Positions 19,033 through 28,709 are shown, numbered from the stretch's first letter. The stretch is DNA of 64,000 nucleotides from Thermoflavimicrobium dichotomicum (GCF_900114055.1 NZ_FORR01000001.1:372001-436000), one strand, 5' to 3'. Translations and numbers: made by a program. The notes: generated from the letters alone by a model not told the origin.

Positions 19033-19071
19033 GGGGTTATCCACAAGGGGATCGATTCCAATTGAATCCTT

Positions 19072-19117
19072 AAAAATAGCCCGTATCACCATTGAAGTGG
19101 TACGGGCTAATCCATTT
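19072..19117. terminator. Bidirectional terminator after pbpG
   Basis: The stem TAGCCCGTA(T)CAC / GTG(G)TACGGGCTA (19077-19109) has A-runs on the left and T-rich sequence on the right. It serves pbpG on the plus strand and the small gene at 19208 on the minus strand. Confidence 0.75.
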
Positions 19118-19207
19118 TATGTTATTTTTCTGGGCAAAATGGCGCTTGTGTGGAAGTTTGTTGAGAGCTTTTGAGTTAGCCCATCTTTTTGCTAAATATT
19201 TCACATA

Positions 19208-19426
19208 CTAACATTCATTACTTCCACCTATTTTTCCTTCTCCATCTGCCCAGACTCTATCATTATGAACCGTGATGAGTCCTGCCTGAGCCAATTCCTG
19301 CATCACTTGGTACATACTTTCCCGCTTTGATTCGGGAAGCTGGTTAACAAATTGATTAATCTTTTCAGGAGAAACATTGGGTGTGAAATGTACGCCTCCA
19401 TGCCGTACATAATGATCAAAGTTCAT
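19208..19426 (-). CDS. Small hypothetical protein (72 aa)
   Basis: I do not recognise this gene. The frame has a strong ribosome-binding site (AAAGGAGG, 6 nt before ATG) and terminators on both sides, so it is probably real. The product is mostly helical in appearance, with VSPEKINQFVNQLP and QEMAQAG-like segments, and has no membrane helix. The C-terminus (GEGKIGGSNEC) is glycine-rich and ends in cysteine. Confidence 0.6.
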   Translation of the reverse strand: MNFDHYVRHGGVHFTPNVSPEKINQFVNQLPESKRESMYQVMQELAQAGLITVHNDRVWADGEGKIGGSNEC

Positions 19427-19549
19427 AATCGATCCTCCTTTTTGCCCTTAGCTTGAGCCAAAAAGAAGTTTTTTATCAGGGATTAAAACAAATAAGAGAC
19501 AGACCCTTCGAAATGTTTGTGAAAATAATCCCAAATTGGAGATCAAAAC

Positions 19550-19586
19550 AAAAATTGCGGACCGAATCATCGATCCGCAATTTTTG
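19550..19586. terminator. Bidirectional terminator after ywhD
   Basis: A 12-bp arm AAAAATTGCGGA / TCCGCAATTTTT (19550-19585) encloses a 12-nt loop. The U-rich 3' arm and the A-rich 5' flank make it work on either strand. It ends the ywhD transcript. Confidence 0.8.
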
Positions 19587-19681
19587 TGTCCTAGCAAAAG
19601 GTTCCGTAATCATAATCTAGTGTACTCTTGCTAAAGAAAGAGGACAAGATGTTTGCATATTTGTTCACATACTATTCATTT

Positions 19682-20167
19682 TTAAGTCAATTGTTCCTTT
19701 AATTCCTCTTTGCTATTTTCCCACATTTCCTTATTATGGGTCATTAAAAACTGTTTCAATACTGACTTTTCTTTTTCACTCAATTCGTCCAGTCGAATGC
19801 GCCGCTTTAATGCATCATCCATCCGATTGACATGGAATGCCAGATTTTTCCATCCACGTCTCTCTTCCCGATTGATAATCATCGGACAAGCAGTCACGCC
19901 TGCATAATAGGGACCGTTTTCATTACGGTCGATGGCTATCCAAACAACCCAGTACAGTTTGCCATTCTGTACTTCCTCTTTATTGGCCGTAAATTTAATC
20001 CCACGTTCAACTGCACTTTTGGCATGAAGTAATCCTAAATCGATTTTGGCCGTATCTCCATCAATTAAAACCGCAGATAGATTGCTCAAATTTAAAGTTC
20101 CTGTATAATAATCGCCATGCGTTGTTGATTTGTTACCAATAATATTAAATTGTGGTTTATTTTTCAT
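19682..20167 (-). CDS. ywhD: YwhD family protein
   Basis: A 161-aa protein recognisable as YwhD by the stretches LGLLHAKSAVERGIKF, GKLYWVVWIAIDRN and GPYYAGVTACPM. In Bacillus it also lies close to speEB and the PBP gene; its function is unknown. I use the ATG at 20165-20167 (MKNKPQFNII), 9 nt after GAGGAGG; the longer frame from GTG at 20185 would begin inside that site. No signal peptide or membrane helix. Confidence 0.85.
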   Translation of the reverse strand: MKNKPQFNIIGNKSTTHGDYYTGTLNLSNLSAVLIDGDTAKIDLGLLHAKSAVERGIKFTANKEEVQNGKLYWVVWIAIDRNENGPYYAGVTACPMIINREERRGWKNLAFHVNRMDDALKRRIRLDELSEKEKSVLKQFLMTHNKEMWENSKEELKEQLT

Positions 20168-20234
20168 TCTCTTCAGCCTCCTCACCTTATTTTACCTTAG
20201 GAAGGCTTGTAGGTGCAAAAAGTGAGAAGGAAAA

Positions 20235-21995
20235 CTACTTGGTCATCAGGCGTTTAAAAGAGGGTTCCATCATCTTTTTTACAGGAAATGATTTCGTCTT
20301 GTTCTCCTTCGACTGGCGAATCGGCAAATGAATATGAAATACGGTACCACGTCCAGGTGGGCTGGTTACATGAATATGACCACCATGATCTGAGATAATC
20401 CGCTGGCAAATCGACAAGCCCATTCCTGTTCCTTCCCCTTTGGTAGTAAAGAACGGCTCAAAAATTCGTTCATAGTGTTCGGGACGAATGCCTACCCCTG
20501 TATCCTTGACTCGAATAATCACTCGATCCCGCATTTCACGCCAATGAATTTCTACCCGTCCTTTTTCTGTCAATGATTCCAAACCGTTTTGTACCAAGTT
20601 GATCAGCACTTGCTTCAATTGTTCAGGATCCGCCTCAATCATCACTCTGGAAATAGGGGGGTAAAGCTTTAATTCATGTCCCATGAGAAAAGCACGTGGT
20701 TGCAAAAGGCTAAACACATCTCGAATCAGTTGATCCAAGTCAAAATAAGCAAATTTAGCTGGACGTGACTCGCTCAGTTTCAAAAATTGTTTGAGCAAAT
20801 CATTAATTCGATCAATTTCTGGCAAGATAATCGATTCCCATTTCTTAACGGCATCTGATTCAGCTGCGGAGATCTGAACAAAGCCTCGAATTGAAGTCAG
20901 CGGATTACGAATCTCATGAGCAAGACCAGCAGCCAGCTGACCAACCGCAGAAAGTTTCTCCAAATGTCTTCGGCATTCATCTTCTTTATCGCGCAATCGC
21001 TGTTGCTCAATAGACAAACGTTCTTCTGCCAAACGGATCAATTCCGCAGCAGAATTCGCTTCCTTCGGATATGAAGCCGTTCCCAGACAGTAATTGGGCA
21101 ACCCCTGTTCTTCCTTTAAACCCTTCATCACTTGATCAATCAAATTCAAACCATGACACAAGGCTTTTTGATCTCCCATCAATCCAATCGCAAACTGATC
21201 TCCATCATACCGGGCCAATTGAACATGAGGTGGTAAATTCTTTTTTAACTGCCGAGCCAACATAACCAGTAATTCATCTCCGTATTCCATCCCATGCTTC
21301 ATATTCACCTGCTTGAAGTCTGTCAAATCAATACATATAACATGGTATGATTGATTTTGGCTACAACGACTCAACGTTCGAATCATTTGCTCCTGAAAAC
21401 CGCCCAGATTGTACAGGCCTGTTAAATAATCGCGACGATACGTTTCTTCAATTTCAGCATGGTACTCATGCAAACTTTGTTGAGCTTCTCTCAATTTGTT
21501 GAGTAAATAGACATTTTTCTTCTTTGTCTTTTTTAACTCGATAAAGGAACGACGAACCTGCAAACTGATCCAACTGATCCAGACAAACAGAAAAGTTTCA
21601 CTGATAATCCGGGCCAGATAAAAGCTATGAACATAAGTACCCAACTGTAGCAAATGAAACGTTGCAGCATAAATACATGTAACAAAAACAATCCTTTCGC
21701 GATTTGTTCGAACAAGGACATTTCCTAGGACAATTAAGTATAGAACCATCATCGGAATCATGAGTGTAAGGATATCGATTGCAACTAGAGCGACCAATAC
21801 GGAGAGCATGTAACCATAAGGGGGAAATCTGTTCACCTTTGACTGATTTAAAAAGATTAGAACTAGCAAAGCAATCGTAGCTGCACTCAACATCGTCCAA
21901 TAAAGAAAAGGATGATTTGAAAAGAAATTTTTTACCAAATCATACATCATTCTCGTTTCAAAAGCCTTGAAGTCGTCTAGCACCTGTTTCCCCAC
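20235..21995 (-). CDS. Membrane histidine kinase with a degenerate GGDEF domain
   Basis: A 586-aa sensor kinase with four to five membrane helices (about residues 30-148), a coiled-coil linker (150-188), a GGDEF-fold domain (about 189-330), HisKA with phospho-acceptor H360 (GLAHEIRNPLTSIRG), and HATPase_c (NLVQNGLES, DTGVGI, GTGMGL). The GGDEF signature reads DGDQF at 264-268, so cyclase activity is doubtful and the domain is more likely a nucleotide sensor or dimerisation unit. The HisKA sequence is of the sporulation-kinase (KinA/KinE) type, suggesting input to Spo0F. No response regulator is adjacent. The start is uncertain: GTG at 21993 abuts its AGGAG, and GTG at 21983 is better spaced. 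Confidence 0.85.
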   Translation of the reverse strand: MGKQVLDDFKAFETRMMYDLVKNFFSNHPFLYWTMLSAATIALLVLIFLNQSKVNRFPPYGYMLSVLVALVAIDILTLMIPMMVLYLIVLGNVLVRTNRERIVFVTCIYAATFHLLQLGTYVHSFYLARIISETFLFVWISWISLQVRRSFIELKKTKKKNVYLLNKLREAQQSLHEYHAEIEETYRRDYLTGLYNLGGFQEQMIRTLSRCSQNQSYHVICIDLTDFKQVNMKHGMEYGDELLVMLARQLKKNLPPHVQLARYDGDQFAIGLMGDQKALCHGLNLIDQVMKGLKEEQGLPNYCLGTASYPKEANSAAELIRLAEERLSIEQQRLRDKEDECRRHLEKLSAVGQLAAGLAHEIRNPLTSIRGFVQISAAESDAVKKWESIILPEIDRINDLLKQFLKLSESRPAKFAYFDLDQLIRDVFSLLQPRAFLMGHELKLYPPISRVMIEADPEQLKQVLINLVQNGLESLTEKGRVEIHWREMRDRVIIRVKDTGVGIRPEHYERIFEPFFTTKGEGTGMGLSICQRIISDHGGHIHVTSPPGRGTVFHIHLPIRQSKENKTKSFPVKKMMEPSFKRLMTK

Positions 21996-22170
21996 TCCTA
22001 ACTTTAGCGACTCAATACTTAATCTTGGAAGATCATTAGGGCGTAAAACGATTCATCCATTTTCTTCATTCATTCGTACAAAAATGCTTCTATTCGAACA
22101 AGATACGACAAAAGGATTGTAAATTCTTGCAAAGATTCCTATTGTTCACAAAAAGTTTCCAAAATTAGTG

Positions 22171-22199
22171 ATAAAAGAGGGAGCCCTTTTTCGGACTCC
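22171..22199 (-). terminator. Terminator after the 201-aa gene
   Basis: A 7-bp stem with one G-U pair (GGAGCCC / GGACTCC on the plus strand, 22180-22199). On the minus strand it is followed by CTCTTTTATC. Moderate strength. Confidence 0.55.
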
Positions 22200-22227
22200 A
22201 CTCTCAACCATGATTTAATCTTTGATC

Positions 22228-22833
22228 TCATCCCAAATAGTTAACCAAGTGACTAAATCCTTGCGCGTTGGCTGGCTCTCTTTTTATTTCTGTTTCCTCA
22301 TGGTCTTTCCCATGAGTGGCCAATTTTTCCCAAGCTGGATACGCTTCATCCATCATCACATGATCCCGTTTGAGAAGTGGAGTGACTTTTTGCGCTTCTT
22401 CAGCATAATGTTGCTGATAGCCTGAATCCATTCCAGCAGTACCGGAAGCAAAGGTTGCTTGTCCAATGTGACGGGGTGGATACATTGGCTGATCATTGAG
22501 CAACGTGTGGATCACCGTCTCTTTCAGGATGTTTTTGATTTCTTCGCTGCGATACCCACTCTCCAAGCTTTTGATCCATTGATACACCGGACCATCTTCG
22601 GGAGTAAAGGTGACGTTTCTTTGTGTGGGTACATACTCACTTCTCATTTGGATCTGCTCTTTCAACGTCCTTGCGTCACAGATGGATTGAAGCGGGAAGT
22701 AATTGTTCCGCAGATAGGATTGGATGCAGTACTTGACTAGCATCGGGAATTGACCTTTCGGAAGAATTTCGTACCAGTAACGAACCAACCGATCCTTTTT
22801 ACCGAGATATACTCCAACTGTAATTGAAGACAT
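22228..22833 (-). CDS. Hypothetical protein with ParR-like segments (201 aa)
   Basis: Not recognised as a named family. The start is clear (AAGAGGTG 6-8 nt before ATG). Two segments resemble the ribbon-helix-helix pattern of plasmid ParR/AlfB/Alp7R adaptors. One is VGVYLGKKDRLVRYWYEIL followed by KGQFP and a helix; the other is VYQWIKSLESGYRSEEIKNI. The C-terminal third is polar and probably disordered. A ParM-type actin is encoded 32 kb away (54612), so this could be its DNA-binding partner, but that is inference from pattern. It is monocistronic. Confidence 0.55.
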   Translation of the reverse strand: MSSITVGVYLGKKDRLVRYWYEILPKGQFPMLVKYCIQSYLRNNYFPLQSICDARTLKEQIQMRSEYVPTQRNVTFTPEDGPVYQWIKSLESGYRSEEIKNILKETVIHTLLNDQPMYPPRHIGQATFASGTAGMDSGYQQHYAEEAQKVTPLLKRDHVMMDEAYPAWEKLATHGKDHEETEIKREPANAQGFSHLVNYLG

Positions 22834-22956
22834 ATTTCACACCTCTTTTTTTATTGGAAAATTTTAAACTCCTTTAATTAATGTTAATGGTAGCAGTATC
22901 CAAATAAATACGTCAACAGGAGGTTTTGTCGAAATAGCTCGTATATTTTCGAAAAC

Positions 22957-22981
22957 GAAAAAAACATGCTTTTCGCATGTT
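22957..22981 (-). terminator. Terminator after the YheC/D-like gene
   Basis: The stem AACATGC / GCATGTT (22963-22981) has a 5-nt loop. The minus strand continues TTTTTTTCG. Confidence 0.8.
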
Positions 22982-23045
22982 GAATTCATTTCTGGCCAGC
23001 AAATCAACCCATAAAATTTATAGACTTACAATAAATTTATCTATA

Positions 23046-23798
23046 TTAAATAATTTTTCGGTGATTCTTTATTATTTGCCGATACATGCCCAAATCCGGC
23101 AATTTACTGAACATTTTAAATTGGGGACGGGTATTCACTTCAAAAATCCATAACTTCCCTTGCTGGTCAATCCCTGCATCAATCCCCAGTTCCTTTAGTC
23201 CTATAAATTTGTTATTTAATATTTTAGCTACCCGTTTGGACAAAAAACTAATTTCCTTCAAATGCCCTTTTGTCTTCCCATAGTTGTTTTTCGTTATACT
23301 TAATAATGCCTGAACAGCATTACAAGGTGTTCCACCTTTACAATAGTTGGTTACAATTTTGCCTGGAGCTGCTATTTTAGCTACAATTCCTGTTACTTTC
23401 CATTCATTCTCAGGTTTTTGCAAAAATATACGCAGATCAAACGGCCTTCCATGAACAGTAGCTAACGAAATCCCCTGTTGAACAATATATCTCTTTTTAG
23501 GTAAAAAACGCTGTTCGATCCATTTGAACAACTGGCTACTCGCTACGATCGAACAACCATATGGACTACAGCACTCATAACTTTTTTCGTTCCATTTGCG
23601 AACACGAATGATTCCAGCGCCACCGCCACCTTTATCTGGTTTAATATAGACAGAAGCATATTTTTCCAACATATAAAACAGGGTCTCTCGATTAAACCAT
23701 TTGGTTTCAGGAAGATAAGCACGAACCTGACCATGTTTTAATAACACCATCGTTTTCAGTGCCTTACTGGCAATTTGCTGATATCTCCTTATTTCCAT
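23046..23798 (-). CDS. YheC/YheD-like ATP-grasp protein
   Basis: A 250-aa protein of the YheC/YheD endospore-coat-associated ATP-grasp group. Visible features are YIKPDKGGGGAGI (nucleotide-binding lysine and glycine-rich loop), RPFDLRIFLQ, and the magnesium/ATP signature IFEVNTRPQF near the end. The ATG at 23796-23798 follows GGAGGGG by 5 nt. Full-length YheD proteins are longer, so this is a catalytic-domain-only form. Relatives are spore-associated, but the ligated substrate is not known. Divergent from walR. Confidence 0.8.
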   Translation of the reverse strand: MEIRRYQQIASKALKTMVLLKHGQVRAYLPETKWFNRETLFYMLEKYASVYIKPDKGGGGAGIIRVRKWNEKSYECCSPYGCSIVASSQLFKWIEQRFLPKKRYIVQQGISLATVHGRPFDLRIFLQKPENEWKVTGIVAKIAAPGKIVTNYCKGGTPCNAVQALLSITKNNYGKTKGHLKEISFLSKRVAKILNNKFIGLKELGIDAGIDQQGKLWIFEVNTRPQFKMFSKLPDLGMYRQIIKNHRKII

Positions 23799-24014
23799 GG
23801 TCTCCCCTCCTTCCTCATTTATCATATTCACCATTGAAACGCTGGGCTTTACACTTTTCGCCTATTTTTTCATAATGACTTTCAAGGAGGATCCATAGAA
23901 GTAGTGGTAAAATAAGAAGAGATCATCTGTGGTATATGGCAAAACAGGAAACTTCAAGAGCTTTCATTGAACAGGACTTTCGATTGACTCTTCATAGATA
24001 TAGGGGGATAAATA

Positions 24015-24719
24015 ATGGGGGCACGCATTTTAATTGTGGAAGATGAAAAAAATATCGCGGATATTATCAAGTTTAACTTAGAAAAAGAAGGCTATCAGGT
24101 TAAATGGGTGGGAGATGGGGACGAGGCCATTCAAACAGCATTGGCAGATCCGCCTGATCTCATCATTCTCGACCTTATGTTGCCAGGATCCGATGGAATC
24201 GAAGTTTGTCGACAAATTCGACAACATCATCAATTGCCCATTATTATTCTATCAGCCAAAGATTCGGAACTGGATAAAGTGCTGGGTCTCGAAATTGGTG
24301 CAGATGATTATGTGACAAAGCCTTTTAGCAATCGCGAGCTACTCGCTCGCATCAAAGCCAATTTACGCCGCTCACAAAAAAATCAATCAACAAAAACGGA
24401 GAAAGAAAACAGTCCGCTCGTTGTTGGTGAACTATCCATTGATCCGAATACCTTTGTCGTGCAAAAACGGAATAAAACCATTGACTTGACGCATCGGGAG
24501 TTTGAGTTGCTCCTTTATTTGACGAAGCATGTGAATCAGGTTTTAACTCGTGAACACTTATTGCAATCGGTCTGGGGTTATGATTACTTTGGCGATGTGC
24601 GTACCGTTGATGTGACCATTCGCCGTTTGCGTGAAAAAATTGAAGATGACCCTGGAGCACCCAAATACATTATTACACGTCGAGGCATCGGTTACACCAT
24701 GCGTGATCCTAATTCCTAA
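24015..24719 (+). CDS. walR: Response regulator WalR
   Basis: OmpR-family regulator (234 aa) controlling cell-wall metabolism genes. The receiver domain carries acidic residues E9-D10, the phospho-acceptor D53 (LIILDLMLPG) and K in VTKPF. The winged helix ends with YFGDVRTVDVTIRRLREKIE and RGIGYTMR, the WalR/YycF signature. A GGGGGATAAATA precedes ATG. First gene of a walR-walK-yycH-yycI-walJ-htrA-type operon. Here it runs on the plus strand, opposite to the surrounding conserved block. Confidence 0.97.
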   Translation: MGARILIVEDEKNIADIIKFNLEKEGYQVKWVGDGDEAIQTALADPPDLIILDLMLPGSDGIEVCRQIRQHHQLPIIILSAKDSELDKVLGLEIGADDYVTKPFSNRELLARIKANLRRSQKNQSTKTEKENSPLVVGELSIDPNTFVVQKRNKTIDLTHREFELLLYLTKHVNQVLTREHLLQSVWGYDYFGDVRTVDVTIRRLREKIEDDPGAPKYIITRRGIGYTMRDPNS

Positions 24720-24730
24720 GCGGTGATGAG

Positions 24731-26545
24731 ATGAAAAACTGGTCTTATTTTGTAAGTCGTTTACAATGGAAATTGGTTGTGATTTTTCTCCTATTATTTA
24801 TTGCTTCTGTTCAATTAATCAGTGTGTACATCATTCGTTCACTAGAAGACAGCTATAAAACGGATTTTATCAAAGAACTCGGGATTCAGGCACAAGCCTT
24901 GGAAATTCCCTTACTCACCATACTCGTCAATCAAAACAATACACCCGAACAAAAGAGCAGAGAAATTGACAATCTGCTCAAGAAAAAACTAACCATCAGC
25001 AAAGACATGCAAATCCAGGTATTAAACGACAATGGAATGGTGCTGGGTACTACCTCATCCAATGAAAATATAGTGGGGACAAAAAATGGGTATATCCATC
25101 GACTCCAAAACCAGCCAACTCCAACCATGATTCGCCGTGACCCTAATACGAATGTGGATTATCAAATATATATACGGCCGATTAAAAACAGTAATGGCAA
25201 TCTGGTTGGCATGATTTATATCGAGGCTTCCCTGCAACCGGTTTATACGAAAATCTCCTTTATTACCAAACGGCTTATTTTGATTGGTGGGATCGCTCTC
25301 CTCTCTTCCGGTTTTCTGATTATACTGCTTGCCCGAACCATTACTTCTCCGTTAGAGGAGATTACGAAAAAAACGACAGAAATGGCTACAGGCAACTTTG
25401 ATATCCAGGTCAAAGTCTATAGCAAAGACGAAATAGGAAAGCTGGCCACCGCTTTTAACAATCTGTCCTCTGACTTACGGAAAGCGTTAAACCAGAAAGA
25501 GGAAGAAAAAGAAAAGCTTGAGTCCGTGTTGGCAAATATGAGTGATGGTGTATTGGCGACGGATCGTAATGGCAGAATCATTGTCAAGAACAGTTGGGCT
25601 GAAAAAATCCTAAATCGCCCGATTCAATTGGGAGATCCCATTGAGAAAGTGCTATCCCTTTCTGATCCACTTTCTCTGCCACTCGAAAACGAACGGCAGA
25701 CCTTTTTGGAAATCCATACAGATGATCCAGAAGACCACACCATTGTCAAAATTACATTCACCCCGATTAAACCACATGGTCAAAAGGAAATGGTGGGTGT
25801 TATCGCTATCTTGCAAGATGTTACGGAAGAAGAGAAATTGGATCGACAACGCAAGGATTTTGTGGCGAATGTCTCACATGAACTGAGAACGCCTCTGACA
25901 ACTATTAAGAGCTACTTGGAAGCCCTGGAAGATGGAGCCATTCACGATCCAGATCTATCGGTCCGTTTTCTAAAAGTGGCTCGCCAAGAAGCGGATCGAA
26001 TGACTCGTTTAATCAATGACTTGCTTCATCTCTCGCGTCTTGATGCCAAACAGGCCCGCTTTCACAAAAAGGCGATTCATCTTCGAGAGATGTTGGAAGA
26101 TGTGGTTGATCGATTTTCTGTCCAATGCAAACAAAAAGATATTTCCATTTCTTTGCAGATTTTGACCAGCTTGACTTATGTATATGCCGACCGTGATAAA
26201 ATGGATCAGGTATTGGACAATCTCGTCTCCAATGCCGTGAAATATACCCCTGAAGGCGGGAAAATTACGATTTATGCCCGTCGCCGTTTAAATGGCATGG
26301 TGGAAATATCCATCAAAGATACAGGAATTGGGATTCCAAAAAAAGATTTAGGCCGAATTTTCGAGAGGTTTTATCGTGTGGACAAGGCCCGCTCGCGCAG
26401 TATGGGGGGGACGGGTCTGGGCCTCGCTATTGCTCAAGAAATTGTTCGTGCTCATGAAGGGGAAATTTGGATCGATAGTGAGTACCAAAAAGGCACGACT
26501 GTCTCTTTTACTCTCCCCCCTTGTGAACCGGAGGTTATTGGATGA
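24731..26545 (+). CDS. walK: Sensor histidine kinase WalK
   Basis: Essential membrane kinase (604 aa) partner of WalR. Two membrane helices (about 13-33 and 183-203) bracket an extracellular Cache/PAS-like domain. HAMP (about 205-257), a cytoplasmic PAS (about 265-365), HisKA with H383 in VSHELRTPLTT, and HATPase_c with NLVSNAVKYTPEGG, DTGIGIP and GGTGLGLAI follow. It starts 11 nt after walR and its stop overlaps the yycH ATG. Confidence 0.97.
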   Translation: MKNWSYFVSRLQWKLVVIFLLLFIASVQLISVYIIRSLEDSYKTDFIKELGIQAQALEIPLLTILVNQNNTPEQKSREIDNLLKKKLTISKDMQIQVLNDNGMVLGTTSSNENIVGTKNGYIHRLQNQPTPTMIRRDPNTNVDYQIYIRPIKNSNGNLVGMIYIEASLQPVYTKISFITKRLILIGGIALLSSGFLIILLARTITSPLEEITKKTTEMATGNFDIQVKVYSKDEIGKLATAFNNLSSDLRKALNQKEEEKEKLESVLANMSDGVLATDRNGRIIVKNSWAEKILNRPIQLGDPIEKVLSLSDPLSLPLENERQTFLEIHTDDPEDHTIVKITFTPIKPHGQKEMVGVIAILQDVTEEEKLDRQRKDFVANVSHELRTPLTTIKSYLEALEDGAIHDPDLSVRFLKVARQEADRMTRLINDLLHLSRLDAKQARFHKKAIHLREMLEDVVDRFSVQCKQKDISISLQILTSLTYVYADRDKMDQVLDNLVSNAVKYTPEGGKITIYARRRLNGMVEISIKDTGIGIPKKDLGRIFERFYRVDKARSRSMGGTGLGLAIAQEIVRAHEGEIWIDSEYQKGTTVSFTLPPCEPEVIG

Positions 26546-27915
26546 AAGAAAAATGGATTGAGAATGCCAAAACAGTCAGTTTAGTCATATTAGTGGTTCT
26601 CAGTTTTGTCCTGACAGGATCATTATGGTACATGACTCCTGCTTACGAGGAAAAAAAAGACATCTATCGCCCTTTGCACTATATTGGTGATATCAAATAC
26701 AATCAAAAACAGGTTTATCAATTGACATCTCCCCCTTTCCTGCTCCTGCATGAAGCAGGAAACCATTATTGGGTGACTGCCAAAGATAACAGCTACAATG
26801 AATGGCTAAAAACCCTCTCAGAAATAAAAATCCGGCATTATGAAAAAAAGAAACCAAATGCCAACGATTGGAAATACCTTTTCCAACAAGCGACTGGCAT
26901 CGAGCTTTTCTTTTTTCATGATCTTCCGATTGATACGATTTCAGCCTTTATACACATTGATGAGCCTGATCTATCATTTCTAAAAGACTTAACCAAAGTT
27001 AGCCGCATCTGGCTTTATTCGGATCCACAAACCAAACAGATCAATATCTGGTTTATCTCTGATTTTCGTGGCGAAATTGTACAAGCAACGACCGATCTCT
27101 CTATCTTTCAGTTTGAAAAACAGTTTAATCTATCGGAGAAAACCGATCTCGTTACATTCGAAGCGATTCCTGCAAACAATAAACCACCTTGGGATCCGGC
27201 AAATAACAATATCCCTTTTTCCCGTATCATTTATCTGCCTAACCAGCCGATAAATGCCAAAAAATACACTTACCACCTGCAAGAGATCAACATCAACGAC
27301 ATGAAACAATTCCTGTTTAGTGTAGATAACATTACCCCAACGGAACTAAGCAATGGGGAACTTGTTTACGCCTATGATGGACGAACCTTGACTTATAACA
27401 AACAGGACAACTATATGGTCTACATTGGACCAATGCCTGAAAACCCGGATAAAGAAAAGAGTTTGGTTACAGATATTATTCAAATCAACAAATTTATGTC
27501 AGATCACCGCGGTTGGACTGGAAACTACTTGTTAGAAAAGGTTCAGCGTCAAGGCAGTGCAAATCGTTATACATTTCGTCTCGTTCACCAGGACTATCCT
27601 GTTTTCTGGGCAACCGAAAATCATTTATCCAAGCAATACCTGGATACCATCCAATTTCAAGTAGAAAAACAGGAAAAAAGATATTTGCGCTACATGTATA
27701 CCTTACCGGAAAAACCAACAAATGTCGTAGAAAGATCATTGCCAGACAAGAAATCGCTTTTATCCATTCTGACCGAAAGAAAAATTCCTCTCGATAAAGT
27801 AGAGCGTATTTTCCCTGGCTATCGGGCTAGCAAAAAAGAAAAACAAGTGGTTTTAGAGCCCGTTTGGGTGGTTATGACAGTGGATGGAAAACAACATTTG
27901 ATTGCTTTGCCTTAG
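26542..27915 (+). CDS. yycH: WalRK regulatory protein YycH
   Basis: A 457-aa protein with one N-terminal membrane helix (about 12-31) and a large extracellular part, in the constant operon position of YycH. In Bacillus YycH and YycI bind WalK through their membrane helices and restrain it. The ATG overlaps the walK stop (ATGA) with GGAGG upstream. Sequence similarity among YycH proteins is low, so the call rests on context, length and topology. Confidence 0.85.
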   Translation: MKEKWIENAKTVSLVILVVLSFVLTGSLWYMTPAYEEKKDIYRPLHYIGDIKYNQKQVYQLTSPPFLLLHEAGNHYWVTAKDNSYNEWLKTLSEIKIRHYEKKKPNANDWKYLFQQATGIELFFFHDLPIDTISAFIHIDEPDLSFLKDLTKVSRIWLYSDPQTKQINIWFISDFRGEIVQATTDLSIFQFEKQFNLSEKTDLVTFEAIPANNKPPWDPANNNIPFSRIIYLPNQPINAKKYTYHLQEININDMKQFLFSVDNITPTELSNGELVYAYDGRTLTYNKQDNYMVYIGPMPENPDKEKSLVTDIIQINKFMSDHRGWTGNYLLEKVQRQGSANRYTFRLVHQDYPVFWATENHLSKQYLDTIQFQVEKQEKRYLRYMYTLPEKPTNVVERSLPDKKSLLSILTERKIPLDKVERIFPGYRASKKEKQVVLEPVWVVMTVDGKQHLIALP

Positions 27916-27932
27916 TGCGGGGAGGATGAGAA

Positions 27933-28688
27933 ATGGATTGGCGCCGAGCAAAAACCATCTTGATCATTGCTTTCATTTGTTTGGATCTTTTTTTAGGCTT
28001 TCAATTGTATCGTACGATGGAAAAGAAATCCCAGTATATGAACAGCAATATCATTGAAAATGGTCAAGTCACAGATCAGGAAGTTCAATCACTCTTGGCC
28101 AAATATCAGATCAAACTGGCTACATCTAAGCCAAAAGAGCCTACGCAAATTTCTGCTTTTAAAGCAAAAGCTTCATCTCTTTCTGGTTGGAAAAAAGGAG
28201 ATGGTGAAACATACGCAAAAACCTTTCCATCTCCTGTCCCTTTTAAAGATTATCAGCATATGGATCAAATGCTGCAGAAATGGATTCCCTTTTTCAAGGA
28301 CTTTCGCTATTCCGAAAATGATTCAAAGCCCAATGTACGAGTATACCTGCAAATGAAAGACCAGATCCCTATTTACAACAGCCGGATCCTTGTACATCTG
28401 GAGAAAAACAAAATAAAAGCGATCGAATTATCCCATTATGAGTTGACTCAACCGATTTCCATTTATTTAACATCTTTCAACTCCGCTCTCTATCATTTGA
28501 TTCAAAGTGGGAAAGTACCGACTTCAAAAAGTCCGTCTGCTACTGTCACGATCAGAGAAGTTTCTTTAGGATATTGGGTATATCCAAAAGCAGAAGAACA
28601 CATTATTTTGCCCGCTTGGCGCTTTTATATCGATCATCATTTCTATTACGTTCCAGCCAATAAAAACATGGAAGTTATTAAGAAATAA
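27933..28688 (+). CDS. yycI: WalRK regulatory protein YycI
   Basis: A 251-aa protein with the N-terminal sequence MDWRRAKTILIIAFICLDL: a basic start followed by a membrane helix, characteristic of YycI. The remainder is extracellular with a YycH/YycI-type fold. GGGGAGGATGAGAA precedes the ATG. It modulates WalK activity together with YycH. Confidence 0.9.
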   Translation: MDWRRAKTILIIAFICLDLFLGFQLYRTMEKKSQYMNSNIIENGQVTDQEVQSLLAKYQIKLATSKPKEPTQISAFKAKASSLSGWKKGDGETYAKTFPSPVPFKDYQHMDQMLQKWIPFFKDFRYSENDSKPNVRVYLQMKDQIPIYNSRILVHLEKNKIKAIELSHYELTQPISIYLTSFNSALYHLIQSGKVPTSKSPSATVTIREVSLGYWVYPKAEEHIILPAWRFYIDHHFYYVPANKNMEVIKK

Positions 28689-28709
28689 ATGAAAAAGGAA
28701 AGAAGGCAA

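Noticed and set aside
19037-19045. Single perfect DnaA box (TTATCCACA) after pbpG
   Set aside because: Only one copy, no cluster or A/T-rich unwinding region; likely chance. oriC is expected beyond the right edge.
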